Shown here: piece after piece, positions 7,082-7,393 of the stretch | How the letters are laid out: the number at the start of each line of letters is the position of its first letter | Numbering within the stretch: position 1 is the stretch's first letter | NCBI GenBank assembly: GCA_964497135.1 | Contig: CAZCDO010000193.1 | Coordinates: 1-7,393, forward strand | Length of the DNA: 7,393 bases | Direction: 5' to 3' | DNA from: CAIJXV01 sp964497135 | Lineage (GTDB): Bacteria > Verrucomicrobiota > Kiritimatiellia > CAIKKV01 > CAIJXV01 | Translations under genes and position numbers: made by a program | Notes under the pieces: model-generated | Databases searched by the model: none | What the model saw: only the letters and a program-made list of their open reading frames with translations | What the model was told of the DNA's origin: nothing

Positions 7082-7087
7082 AAGGAG
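7082..7087 (+). promoter_or_regulatory. Shine-Dalgarno site of gene 6
   Basis: AAGGAG lies seven bases before the ATG at 7095 and directly after the gene 5 stop. It supports the short 14-base spacer and the chosen start of gene 6. Confidence 0.85.
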
Positions 7088-7094
7088 AACGAGC

Positions 7095-7393
7095 ATGAAA
7101 AATCGCATTAGTTGGGGAGTTTGGGCGATCCGTTGTGTGGTTGTTGCGGTCTGTTGCGTCAGGGGAGTCATGGCCGGAAATGGCCAAAGTTCAGAACGTC
7201 ACCGGCCTGCCTGCCAGATCGAACAGTTTCGGTTCGTGGGGAACGATGCGGATCGCGTAGGGACGGGGAGACAGGACTCGCCGAACGGGGTCCCCGATGG
7301 GCACCTCCAACTCACGTTATCTGCGCCAACGGGTGTGGCGATCAAGTCGTTCATGATTACGTTGGCGAGTGGCGGGCGCTGGTCCTATCCCGA
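7095..7393 (+). CDS. N-terminal part of an exported protein of unknown function (cut by window end)
   Basis: Only 99 codons are visible and the frame is open to the window end. The product starts MKNRISWGVW and has a hydrophobic core at about residues 8-24 with a likely cut after VMA at residue 27. The mature part holds an Asp/Asn/Gly-rich stretch at residues 49-70 (GNDADRVGTG, then SPNGVPDGH), then a strand LQLTLSAP and a strand-turn VAIKSFMITLASGGRW. That pattern, a polar D/N/G loop before a beta strand and a later GGRW turn, resembles repeated beta-sandwich modules in exported proteins and could bind calcium, but this is inference from pattern only. The protein may be much longer and contain further copies. 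The family is not recognised. Confidence 0.8.
   Translation, partial: MKNRISWGVWAIRCVVVAVCCVRGVMAGNGQSSERHRPACQIEQFRFVGNDADRVGTGRQDSPNGVPDGHLQLTLSAPTGVAIKSFMITLASGGRWSYP

Overview
The window looks like a piece of a draft bacterial genome or metagenome-assembled genome; a ten-base run of N marks an assembly gap. It is moderately GC-rich and has strong Shine-Dalgarno sites and tight gene packing. The lineage cannot be fixed from sequence alone. Large, poorly characterised exported proteins with a DUF1565-type beta-helix, CsgG-like domains fused to a propeller, and ad hoc multi-domain architectures are typical of the PVC group (Verrucomicrobiota, Kiritimatiellota, Lentisphaerota, Planctomycetota). 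That is an inference and only a guess at the phylum. I see no rRNA, tRNA, CRISPR array, transposase or integrase gene.

Layout, all on the + strand. Bases 1-56 may hold the last codons of an upstream gene, and GC-rich palindromes lie at 33-47 and 72-81. Gene 1 (153-1367) encodes an exported right-handed beta-helix protein starting with a DUF1565-like motif. Gene 2 (1435-4557) encodes a 1040-residue exported protein with two CsgG-like domains in tandem, a helical middle and a C-terminal beta-propeller-like part. Gene 3 (4554-6070) overlaps gene 2 by ATGA and encodes an exported multi-domain protein. The N run interrupts it, and its two halves are out of frame because the ten Ns do not reflect the true gap length. 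Gene 4 (6067-6342) overlaps gene 3 by ATGA and encodes a 91-residue protein with two membrane segments. A 63-base spacer with a 12-bp perfect palindrome inside a larger imperfect inverted repeat follows. Gene 5 (6406-7080) encodes an exported unknown protein. Gene 6 (7095 to the window end) is the start of another exported protein.

The genes probably form one transcription unit. Two junctions are ATGA overlaps, spacers are 67 bases or less, and no strong terminator is visible. Five of the six products carry an export signal and the sixth is a small membrane protein, so the locus seems to build or act on something in the envelope or outside the cell. No catalytic signature is recognisable in any product, so a structural, sensing or adhesive role is more likely than an enzymatic one. 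The combination matches no characterised system I know.
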